Below are positions 56,451-64,000 of a stretch of 64,000 nt of DNA, piece by piece. Source of the stretch: Oceanococcus atlanticus (GTDB lineage: Bacteria > Pseudomonadota > Gammaproteobacteria > Nevskiales > Oceanococcaceae). The notes beneath the pieces were generated by a model. It was not told where the DNA came from and did not search any database. It saw only the letters and a list, made by a program, of their open reading frames with translations. Where the stretch lies: the NCBI RefSeq assembly GCF_002088235.1, contig NZ_AQQV01000003.1, positions 310,001-374,000 of the forward strand, written 5' to 3'. Position 1 is the first letter of the stretch; each line of letters starts with the position of its first letter. A program made the translations under genes and the position numbers.

Positions 56451-57116
56451 ATGTTGCAGCTGTTTACCTATTACCGCAGCGTTTCCGCCCACCGCGTGCG
56501 AATCGCCCTGAATTACAAAGCCGTACCGTACAACTCGGTCTACATTGACGAAGACATCGGCGAGCAGCACAGCGAAACTTATCTGCGCCACAACCCGCAG
56601 GGTCTGGTGCCGGCTCTGGTGGTGAATGATCAGCTCACCATCACCCAGTCTGCGGCCATCCTCGAGTTCCTGGAAGAGTACTACCCGGAACGTCCGCTGC
56701 TTCCGAAAGACACGTTTGATCGTGCCCGGGTGCGCTCGTTCTGTCAGGTCATGGTGGCCGACATGCAGCCGTTCAACATCCTGCGCACCTACTACTATCA
56801 GCGCGATGTGATGGGCATCGACAAGCAGGCCCGGCGTGATTGGTACGAGCACTGGATGCACAAAGGGTTCGAGGCGCTGGAATCGTTACTGCACAAGCAT
56901 CTGGAGCCCGGCGCCTACTGCCATGGCGACAAACCGACCCTGGCCGATGTGTGCCTGGTGCCGCAGATCAGCAACGCACGTCAGAACGATCTGGATCTCA
57001 GTGAGTACCCGACGTTGCGGCGCATTTACCGCACCTGCATGTCACTTTCAGCATTCCAGTCGGCCGATCCGGAAGCGCAACAGGATCGACTCGACCGCGC
57101 TGTGGCGGGGCGCTAA
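56451..57116 (+). CDS. Zeta-class glutathione S-transferase / maleylacetoacetate isomerase-like
   Basis: A 221-residue GST. The thioredoxin-like N-domain has the glutathione site VPALVVNDQLTITQSAAILEFLEE. The C-domain has TLADVCLVPQISNA as in MaiA. The active-site motif of maleylacetoacetate isomerases is SSCSxR; here the matching place reads RSVSAHR, so the catalytic Cys is replaced by Ser. The enzyme may therefore be a diverged zeta GST. No tyrosine or gentisate degradation genes are near. Confidence 0.82.
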   Translation: MLQLFTYYRSVSAHRVRIALNYKAVPYNSVYIDEDIGEQHSETYLRHNPQGLVPALVVNDQLTITQSAAILEFLEEYYPERPLLPKDTFDRARVRSFCQVMVADMQPFNILRTYYYQRDVMGIDKQARRDWYEHWMHKGFEALESLLHKHLEPGAYCHGDKPTLADVCLVPQISNARQNDLDLSEYPTLRRIYRTCMSLSAFQSADPEAQQDRLDRAVAGR

Positions 57117-57247
57117 CACCGGGTCTGACAAGCGAAAAAACATCACGGTTGTTCGCGTGGGTGACGTCCTATAGGCTGCCCTCAGGCTCCGGGTTGTAAC
57201 CAGCGCGGAAAGCGCAGTCCCGGATTGTCCGCAACGGAGGGACCGCG

Positions 57248-60200
57248 TTGAACCGCATCAATCAGACCGACCACGACCTGCGCATGGCGCAGGTGGAATC
57301 CATCGCAGCCAGCCGTCACAACGGCGATGAGCGCGAGCAGGTCATAGGCTTTGTTCGCAGTTATTTCGAATCGGTTCCCGACGAAGTCCTGGCTGGATTG
57401 CATCCACCAGTGCTTTACGCCGTGGCCATTGGTCACTATCGCTTCAGCCAGCAGCGCGCCCCCGACCAAGACCTGGTGCGCGTGTTTCGCGCCGGGCGTG
57501 ATAACCCGGATCACGGCGTCGATGCGTGCGTGCTCGAGACGACCGTGCGCGATTGTCCCTTTCTGGTCGACACCATCGCCATGGCGGTGCGCGCGGCAGG
57601 AGGTGTTATCCGCTGGCTGATTCATCCAGTGCTGGTGGTACAGCGCGATGCTGACGGGCACATGCAGGGGGTTGGAACGTCCTTGCACGATGGGCCGGAT
57701 ATGGAATCACTGATCCATATCCATTTTGATGGTTTGGTTGATGAGGCGGAGTTCCGTGCTCTGGAGCAACGCGTTGCCGAGGTCCTGCACGATTTACATA
57801 CCGCAGTGGCCGATTATTTGCCGATGCGCGAAAAGCTGGCCGAGCGCGTAGACGAGTTGTCGACAGTGCCGCCCGGCATGGCCAGCGAAGATATCGTTGA
57901 GGTCGCCGAGTTGCTGCGCTGGCTGGACCTGGACCACTACACCTTTCTCGGCTATAGCGAGGCGCGTGTGGTAGGCGAGGGCGAAAACGCCCGATTTGAG
58001 CCGGTTGCCGAGGCCGGGCTGGGGCTTTATCGCGATCGCGGTGATGAGTTTGACTGGATTGCGCCGGCCTCTGAACTGGATAAGTACGCCGGCTCACGGC
58101 GCCCGGTGATTATCACCAAGGCCGACGTACGCTCGCACATTCATCACGATGAATATCTCGACGCCATCTCGGTCAAGCGGTTTGGGCCGCAAGGTGAGGT
58201 CGTGGGTACCTGCCGCTTCATCGGCTTGTTTTCGACCGAGGTCTACAACTCCCTGCCAAAAAACATTCCGGTGCTTCGGCGCAAGATCGATTGGGTGATG
58301 CAGCAGGCCCAGTCGCGTCCCGGCAGTCATGCCCACAAACAGTTGCAGGAAGTGCTCAATGGGCTGCCCACCGACGAGCTTTTTCAGAGCAGCGAGGAAG
58401 AGTTGCTGGAACTTGCCCTGGGGGTGCGCGCGCTGCGCGAAACGCAACGCCTTCGGCTGTTCGTACGGCGCGATCGCTACCGTCGTTTCTTCTCATGCCT
58501 GGTGTATCTGCAGCGTGATCAGTACAACGCCGAAGTGCGCGAGCGTATGGCGCGCCTGCTGCAGCAATGGTTAAACGGTCGTGACCTGGAATACCACGTC
58601 ACCTTGCAGCGTGATGCGCTGGCACGGGTGCAATTTATTGTGCGTAGCGAGAGCGGTGCCGACGCGCAGCTCACCTGCGAGGAAATGGAGCTGCGGCTGC
58701 AAGAAGCCACCCGCTCATGGGATGACAGCCTGCGAAATTATCTTGCTGCGATTCTTCCTGACAGCGATGCGCGCAGGCTGGCTGACCGCTTTCGTGGTGC
58801 CTTCCCGCTGAGTTATCGGGAAAACGTTGCCGCACTCGAGGCCGCTACCGATCTGCAATACCTAAACCGCCTCAATACAGACGAGACACAGCTCGTACGG
58901 CTGCTCGACAAGCACCACGGCGAGTGCGATTTGCGCCTCAAGTTGTATGCCTATGAGGCGCCGGCCAGCTTGTCTGCTGTGCTGCCGACGCTGGAGAATT
59001 TCGGCCTCACCGTGGTCACCCAACGCCCCTATGAAATTGGTGCTTCCGGCGCGGCAAGCCTGTGGGTGCAGGAGTTCGATCTGATACAAACGGGCGTGTG
59101 CGCGTTGCCTACGGAGCGCATGCGCACTTTGTTTGAAGACGCTTACATGCGGACATTGAACGGTGAGCTGGAAGATGATGGCTTCAATGCACTGATTCTC
59201 AATGCCGGTTTGACCGGACGCCAAGCCGCGTTTGTGCGGGCCTTGTGCAAATACCTATTGCAGACAGCCTGGCCCTATAGCCAGAGCTATATCGAAAGCA
59301 TTCTGGTCAGCCATGCCGACATTACCGCCAAGCTGGTTCAACTGTTTGAGGCCAGCTTTGACCCGCATCGGGCGCCACAGGCCCGCGACAGCGAGGTTGA
59401 AAAGCTCAGCGGTGAACTCTACAACGCGCTGGATGCCATCAGCAGCCTGGATGTAGATCGCGTTCTACGCGCTTACCTCAGCGTGATTTCGGCGTGCTTG
59501 CGAACCAACTTCTTCCAGCGCACCGACCAGGGCAAGCCCAAGCCTTACATCAGCTTCAAACTGGACCCGCGTCAGATCGATGAGTTGCCACGACCGCGAC
59601 CGATGTTTGAAACCTTTGTCTATTCGCCGCAGGTGGAAGGTATTCATCTGCGCGGCGGCAAGGTGGCGCGTGGTGGCTTACGCTGGTCAGACCGGCGCCA
59701 GGATTTCCGGACCGAAGTGCTTGGCCTGGTCAAGGCGCAGATGGTTAAGAACGCGGTGATTGTGCCGGTCGGTGCCAAAGGTGGCTTTGTGGTTAAGCAG
59801 ACGCTGGCCGGCCTCGATCGCGACGCGATTCAAAAGGCCGGTATCGCCTGCTACAAAACCTTTATCCGGGGCTTGCTGGATATTACGGACAACCTGGTCG
59901 ACGGCCATATCAGTGCGCCCGTTGATGTGGTCCGTCAGGATGACGATGACCCTTATCTGGTTGTTGCCGCGGACAAGGGCACCGCCAGTTTCTCAGATAT
60001 CGCCAACGGGGTGTCGGCCGAATACGGCTTCTGGCTTGGCGATGCGTTCGCCTCAGGTGGTTCTGCCGGATATGACCACAAGAAAATGGGGATTACCGCA
60101 CGCGGCGCATGGGAGTCGGTCAAGCGCCATTTCCGCGAGCTGGGGCGCGACTGCCAACGCGAAGATTTTACCTGTGTAGGCATCGGCGATATGGCGGGCG

Positions 60201-62056
60201 ATGTTTTCGGCAACGGAATGTTGTTGTCGCCCCACACACGACTGATCGCCGCCTTCAATCACCTGCACATTTTCATTGACCCTGACCCAGACGCTTCGCG
60301 CAGCTTCGATGAGCGCAAAAGGCTGTTTGAGCTGCCGCGCTCGAGCTGGAGCGACTACCGCAGTGAGTTGATATCTGCCGGCGGCGGTGTTTTCGAGCGC
60401 TCCGCCAAACACATTGAGTTATCACCACAAGCGCGACAAGCCCTGGGTATCTCGCATACGCGACTGACGCCAACCGCGCTGATCCACGAAATCCTGCAGG
60501 CACCGGTTGACCTGCTCTGGAATGGCGGCATCGGCACCTACGTCAAGGCCCGCCAGGAAAGCCATCAAGATGTCGGCGATCGCGCCAACGATGGGCTGCG
60601 CGTAAACGGCCAGGAATTGCGCTGCAAAATTGTTGGCGAGGGCGGCAATCTGGGCATGACCCAACTCGGGCGTATCGAATTCGCGCTGCATGGCGGCCGC
60701 GTCATCACAGATTTCAATGACAACGCCGGCGGCGTCAATTCTTCGGACCGTGAAGTCAATATCAAAATTCCGTTGAACAAACTGATGGCCGAGGAAAGTC
60801 TGGCCGTCGGTCCGCGAAATGCCTTGCTTGAGAGCATGACTCAGGACGTTGCGAACGGCGTTTTGCGCGATTCCTACCTGCAGACCCAGGCCCTGGCGTT
60901 GATGCAACGGCGCGCCGCATTGCGCATGGATGAGCACAGCAACTTCATGCGCTTGCTCGAACGTGACCAGCTGCTTGACCGCGCCATCGAATTTTTGCCC
61001 GACGACGAAACGCTGGCGCAGCGGCGCGCCGCCCAGCAAGGCCTGACGCTGCCAGAGCAGGCCGTATTGGTCTCGTACAGCAAAATCGGCCTGTACGAGC
61101 AGATTCTGGAAAGCAGTTTGCCGGACGATCCGCGGCTTGAGCGTGACCTGCTTGAATATTTCCCCCAGGCCATGCGCAGCCAGTATCAGACAGCGCTGTG
61201 CCAACATCGCTTGCGCCGCGAAATCATCGCCACCCTGGTCACCAATCAGACCGTCAACCGCATGGGGGCCACGTTCGCCCGCCGTTTGGCCGAAGACAGA
61301 GGGGTCGGCGCGGATCGGGCGGCACGTATGTATCTTGCCGCACGCGACATTTTCGCTTCGGAGAGCCGTTTTGCAGCGGTTGAGGCCACCGATGGCGAGC
61401 TTGGCACTGAAGTGCAGTACGATTTAATCGAACGCATTGTCGGCCTGCTTAAGCACGCCAGCCAATGGCTATTGCGCAACGCGCCGGCCCAGGCCGGTCT
61501 GGATGACATGGTGGCGCGCTACCGGCCAACCGTGGAGGCGCTGGAGACCGCGCTTCATAGTGTCTTGCCCCAGGAGTACACACAGCAACACACGCGCACA
61601 CAGCAGACCATGGTTGAGCGCGGTGCCAGCGATGAGCTGGCCGCACAATTCGCCAATCACAGCATCATCGGATCGGCGCTTGACGTTGCCATTCTGAGCG
61701 AACAATGCGGCTTTGCCACAGCCGATGTGGCACGCGAGTATTTTCGAGTGGGTGCGATGCTGTCGCTGCCCTGGTTGCTTGCGTCGATCAACCAGCTGGA
61801 CGCCGAGAATCGCTGGCAGGCCTTGGCGCGGAACAATCTGCGCGAAGACGTCTATGTGCAGCATCGCCAGGTTGTTGCCCGCGCACTGCAATGTGAGGGC
61901 GATTGCGCAACTGCGCGGGTCGATGCGTGGCAGACGCAAGCCGCACAACAGCTGGAATTTACCGCCACGCGTCTGGCTGAGCTCAACGCGCTCGGTCAGC
62001 CTGATTTCGCTGCGCTGACTATCGCAATGGGAGAGCTTCAACGCCTGAGCCTGTAG
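57248..62056 (+). CDS. gdhB: NAD-specific glutamate dehydrogenase, large (GDH-180) type
   Basis: A 1602-residue enzyme that deaminates glutamate to 2-oxoglutarate and ammonia with NAD, mainly catabolic. It has a long N-terminal regulatory region (ACT-like segments) and a central catalytic domain from about residue 800 with GGLRWSDRRQDFRTEVLGL, then KAQMVKNAVIVPVGAKGGF holding the active Lys. NAD binding follows near GIGDMAGDVFGNGMLLS. Length is as expected (1580-1650). The start is TTG with GGAGGG seven bases upstream. cysM follows 9 bp later. Confidence 0.97.
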   Translation: MNRINQTDHDLRMAQVESIAASRHNGDEREQVIGFVRSYFESVPDEVLAGLHPPVLYAVAIGHYRFSQQRAPDQDLVRVFRAGRDNPDHGVDACVLETTVRDCPFLVDTIAMAVRAAGGVIRWLIHPVLVVQRDADGHMQGVGTSLHDGPDMESLIHIHFDGLVDEAEFRALEQRVAEVLHDLHTAVADYLPMREKLAERVDELSTVPPGMASEDIVEVAELLRWLDLDHYTFLGYSEARVVGEGENARFEPVAEAGLGLYRDRGDEFDWIAPASELDKYAGSRRPVIITKADVRSHIHHDEYLDAISVKRFGPQGEVVGTCRFIGLFSTEVYNSLPKNIPVLRRKIDWVMQQAQSRPGSHAHKQLQEVLNGLPTDELFQSSEEELLELALGVRALRETQRLRLFVRRDRYRRFFSCLVYLQRDQYNAEVRERMARLLQQWLNGRDLEYHVTLQRDALARVQFIVRSESGADAQLTCEEMELRLQEATRSWDDSLRNYLAAILPDSDARRLADRFRGAFPLSYRENVAALEAATDLQYLNRLNTDETQLVRLLDKHHGECDLRLKLYAYEAPASLSAVLPTLENFGLTVVTQRPYEIGASGAASLWVQEFDLIQTGVCALPTERMRTLFEDAYMRTLNGELEDDGFNALILNAGLTGRQAAFVRALCKYLLQTAWPYSQSYIESILVSHADITAKLVQLFEASFDPHRAPQARDSEVEKLSGELYNALDAISSLDVDRVLRAYLSVISACLRTNFFQRTDQGKPKPYISFKLDPRQIDELPRPRPMFETFVYSPQVEGIHLRGGKVARGGLRWSDRRQDFRTEVLGLVKAQMVKNAVIVPVGAKGGFVVKQTLAGLDRDAIQKAGIACYKTFIRGLLDITDNLVDGHISAPVDVVRQDDDDPYLVVAADKGTASFSDIANGVSAEYGFWLGDAFASGGSAGYDHKKMGITARGAWESVKRHFRELGRDCQREDFTCVGIGDMAGDVFGNGMLLSPHTRLIAAFNHLHIFIDPDPDASRSFDERKRLFELPRSSWSDYRSELISAGGGVFERSAKHIELSPQARQALGISHTRLTPTALIHEILQAPVDLLWNGGIGTYVKARQESHQDVGDRANDGLRVNGQELRCKIVGEGGNLGMTQLGRIEFALHGGRVITDFNDNAGGVNSSDREVNIKIPLNKLMAEESLAVGPRNALLESMTQDVANGVLRDSYLQTQALALMQRRAALRMDEHSNFMRLLERDQLLDRAIEFLPDDETLAQRRAAQQGLTLPEQAVLVSYSKIGLYEQILESSLPDDPRLERDLLEYFPQAMRSQYQTALCQHRLRREIIATLVTNQTVNRMGATFARRLAEDRGVGADRAARMYLAARDIFASESRFAAVEATDGELGTEVQYDLIERIVGLLKHASQWLLRNAPAQAGLDDMVARYRPTVEALETALHSVLPQEYTQQHTRTQQTMVERGASDELAAQFANHSIIGSALDVAILSEQCGFATADVAREYFRVGAMLSLPWLLASINQLDAENRWQALARNNLREDVYVQHRQVVARALQCEGDCATARVDAWQTQAAQQLEFTATRLAELNALGQPDFAALTIAMGELQRLSL

Positions 62057-62065
62057 AATTCGGGC

Positions 62066-62965
62066 ATGCAAAAGACTCTCGAACAATTCGTTGGCAACAC
62101 ACCGCTGGTTCGCCTTCAGCGGTTGATGCCCGACGCATCCCGCGCGGCTGGCAATACGCTGCTGGCCAAGCTGGAAGGCAATAACCCAGCCGGCTCGGTA
62201 AAGGACCGACCGGCCCTGTCGATGATCCAGCGCGCCGAACAGCGTGGCGACATACGCCCCGGAGATCGGCTAATCGAAGCCACCAGTGGCAACACAGGGA
62301 TTGCTTTGGCCATGGTCGCGGCCATGAAGGGCTATCGCATGACTCTGATCATGCCGGAGCACCTGTCCGCCGAGCGCCGCGCCAGCATGAAGGCCTTCGG
62401 TGCCGAGCTCATCCTGGTCAGCAAACAGGACGGCATGGAAGGTGCGCGAGATCTGGCTCTGGCAATGCAGGCGCGCGGGGAAGGGCGGGTGCTCGATCAG
62501 TTCGCCAATGCCGACAATCCGCTGGCCCATTACGAGGGCACCGGGCCGGAAATCTGGCGCGAAACCGAAGGCCGGATCACCCACTTCGTGTCGTCTATGG
62601 GCACCACGGGCACGATCATGGGGTGCTCACGCTTTCTCAAAGAACAGAACCCGGATATCCAGATCATCGGCGTTCAGCCTGAAGGTGAATCCTCGATTCC
62701 GGGCATACGGCGCTGGCCTCAAGCCTATCTGCCGAAGATTTACGACGCCCAGCGTGTCGATCGGGTCATGGAAGTGACCCAGGACGATGCCGAACAGTGC
62801 ATGCGCGCGTTGGCCGAACAGGAAGGTATTTTTGCCGGCGTGTCCTCGGGGGGCGCCATGCATTGCGCCCTGCAGATTGCTGCCGAGGAACGTGATGCGG
62901 TGATTGTCAGCATCGTCTGCGACCGCGGTGACCGCTACATTTCCACCGGCGTTTTCCCCGCCTGA
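62066..62965 (+). CDS. cysM: Cysteine synthase B
   Basis: A 299-residue PLP enzyme making cysteine from O-acetylserine and sulfide or thiosulfate. The PLP Lys is in NPAGSVKDRPAL, TSGNTGIAL binds the substrate carboxylate, and GTTGTIMG holds the phosphate. The residues after the Lys (DRPAL) and the length fit CysM rather than CysK. It is followed 13 bp later by rlmD, the same order seen in E. coli relatives. Confidence 0.95.
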   Translation: MQKTLEQFVGNTPLVRLQRLMPDASRAAGNTLLAKLEGNNPAGSVKDRPALSMIQRAEQRGDIRPGDRLIEATSGNTGIALAMVAAMKGYRMTLIMPEHLSAERRASMKAFGAELILVSKQDGMEGARDLALAMQARGEGRVLDQFANADNPLAHYEGTGPEIWRETEGRITHFVSSMGTTGTIMGCSRFLKEQNPDIQIIGVQPEGESSIPGIRRWPQAYLPKIYDAQRVDRVMEVTQDDAEQCMRALAEQEGIFAGVSSGGAMHCALQIAAEERDAVIVSIVCDRGDRYISTGVFPA

Positions 62966-62978
62966 GCCGTTCCAGACT

Positions 62979-64000
62979 ATGAGCCGAAAAAAGGTCAACC
63001 GCGAACCGCGGCAGGGTGAAGTGCTGGACCTGACCCACGATGGGCGCGGGGTTCTGCGCCACGAGGGAAAGACGGTTTTTGTCCCCGACGTGCTGCCGGG
63101 AGAGGCGATCACCTACCGCGCCATGCGCCGCAAGCGCAGCTTTGATGAAGGCGAGCTGCTGGAGCTGCACAGCCGCCATGCCGACCGGGTTGAACCGCAG
63201 TGCGCACATTTCGGCGTTTGCGGCGGCTGCGTGTTGCAGCATCTGGCCCCGCAGAGCCAGTTGGCGTTCAAGCAGAAGCATCTGGCCGATGTGTTCAGCC
63301 GCATCGGCCAGGTCAGCCCCAAACGCTGGCTGGAGCCACTGACCGGGCCGCACTGGGGTTATCGCCGCCGGGCGCGTCTGGCGGTCAAGTATGTGCATAA
63401 GAAAGAACGCGTTCTGGTCGGCTTTCGCGAACGTGGCAAGCCCTATGTGGCAGACATACAGCGCTGCGAAGTGCTCGACCCGCGGGTTGGCCATCGCCTG
63501 GAGGAACTGGCCACGCTGATCGCCGGCATGGATGCGCGCGAGAGCATTCCGCAGATCGAAGTGGCCATGGGCGATCAGCATGTCTGCCTGGTCTTTCGTC
63601 ATCTCGAGGCGCTCAGCAACGATGATGTCGAGCGTCTGCGCCATTACGGACGCGACACCGGCCTGTGGATTTACCTGCAGCCCGGCGGCCTGGACAGCGT
63701 GCATGCGCTGGAAGACGATGCCCCGGTCTTGCGCTATGCGCTGCCGCAGTACGAGGTCGATCTGGAGTTCACCCCGATCGATTTCGTCCAGGTCAACGCC
63801 GAACTCAATCAACGCATGATTCCGCATGCCCTGGCGCTGCTGGATCTGCAGCCGGAGGACCGCGTGCTGGAGCTGTTTGCCGGACTCGGCAACTTCACCC
63901 TGCCGATGGCAAGAGCGGGTGCTCGGGTGATTGCGGTGGAGGGCGACGACGGCCTGGTTGAACGCGGTCGGGCCAACGCAAACCGCCAAGGCCTGGATGC
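62979..64000 (+). CDS. rlmD: 23S rRNA (uracil-1939-C5) methyltransferase RlmD, 5' part
   Basis: The first 340 codons of RlmD, cut by the right edge. An N-terminal TRAM RNA-binding domain covers about residues 8-60. The [4Fe-4S] ligands are Cys75, Cys81, Cys84 and Cys163. The SAM motif ELFAGLGNFTLPMA is near residue 290. The catalytic Cys motif lies outside the window. RlmD makes m5U at 23S position 1939. The start is ATG just after cysM, and it reads through unbroken to the edge. Confidence 0.95.
   Translation, partial: MSRKKVNREPRQGEVLDLTHDGRGVLRHEGKTVFVPDVLPGEAITYRAMRRKRSFDEGELLELHSRHADRVEPQCAHFGVCGGCVLQHLAPQSQLAFKQKHLADVFSRIGQVSPKRWLEPLTGPHWGYRRRARLAVKYVHKKERVLVGFRERGKPYVADIQRCEVLDPRVGHRLEELATLIAGMDARESIPQIEVAMGDQHVCLVFRHLEALSNDDVERLRHYGRDTGLWIYLQPGGLDSVHALEDDAPVLRYALPQYEVDLEFTPIDFVQVNAELNQRMIPHALALLDLQPEDRVLELFAGLGNFTLPMARAGARVIAVEGDDGLVERGRANANRQGLD

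Overview
The window reads as a piece of a GC-rich gammaproteobacterial chromosome. The thrS-infC-rpmI-rplT-pheS-pheT-ihfA-merR-tRNA-Pro block, the GlrK/QseG/GlrR three-gene module, the large NAD-glutamate dehydrogenase, DUF1329 and wax-ester synthase genes together suggest an aerobic, lipid- or hydrocarbon-using lineage, perhaps Nevskiales/Solimonadaceae-like. That placement is inference. There are no insertion sequences, prophage genes, CRISPR arrays or rRNA genes. Genes are packed tightly, with many 4-bp start/stop overlaps. Both edges cut genes: an SDR oxidoreductase on the left and rlmD on the right.

Layout. 1-5117 (minus): formaldehyde detoxification genes (frmA, fghA) followed by SDR, flavin oxidoreductase and a second SDR, with a 1-Cys peroxiredoxin upstream. 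5264-9503 (plus): a lipoprotein neutral ceramidase overlapping modB-modC. 9478-19618: a membrane class III cyclase, an SDR-aldehyde dehydrogenase pair, a GPH-type transporter, an iron alcohol dehydrogenase, an encapsulated-ferritin-type protein without a neighbouring encapsulin, a 4-hydroxybutyryl-CoA dehydratase-like protein and a wax-ester synthase/DGAT. 19722-22005: an ammonium transporter with a sigma-54 promoter, followed by two unrecognised genes where glnK is usually found. 22221-29024: the sigma-54 activator system glrK-qseG-glrR, flanked by envelope genes (a BON protein, and a glycine-zipper/OMP/OmpA operon). These carry sigma-54 promoters and GlrR-type TGTC-N10-GACA boxes. 29040-31165: a GacA-like regulator divergent from a secreted subtilase, sharing an 18-bp inverted repeat. 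31671-39154 (minus): a hydrolase, deacetylase, glycosyltransferase, sulfotransferase and lipase block downstream of a three-haem RoxA/B-like lipoprotein. 39279-44173: TetR, acyl-CoA synthetase, the DUF4266/DUF3570 pair and an AraC regulator. 44241-51657 (minus): the translation block, with infC apparently starting at ATC. 51837-64000: a saccharopine-dehydrogenase-like oxidoreductase, lipA, DUF1329, mak, a zeta-class GST, NAD-GDH, cysM and rlmD.

The strongest new signals are regulatory. Three sigma-54 promoters with exact GG-N10-GC spacing lie 23-26 nt upstream (predicted leader length) of amt, the BON gene and the glycine-zipper operon. The last two surround the gene for a sigma-54 activator whose known binding motif is also present. 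A GacA-box-like palindrome links the NarL-type regulator to the protease. All such statements rest on reading the sequence; no database search was run.
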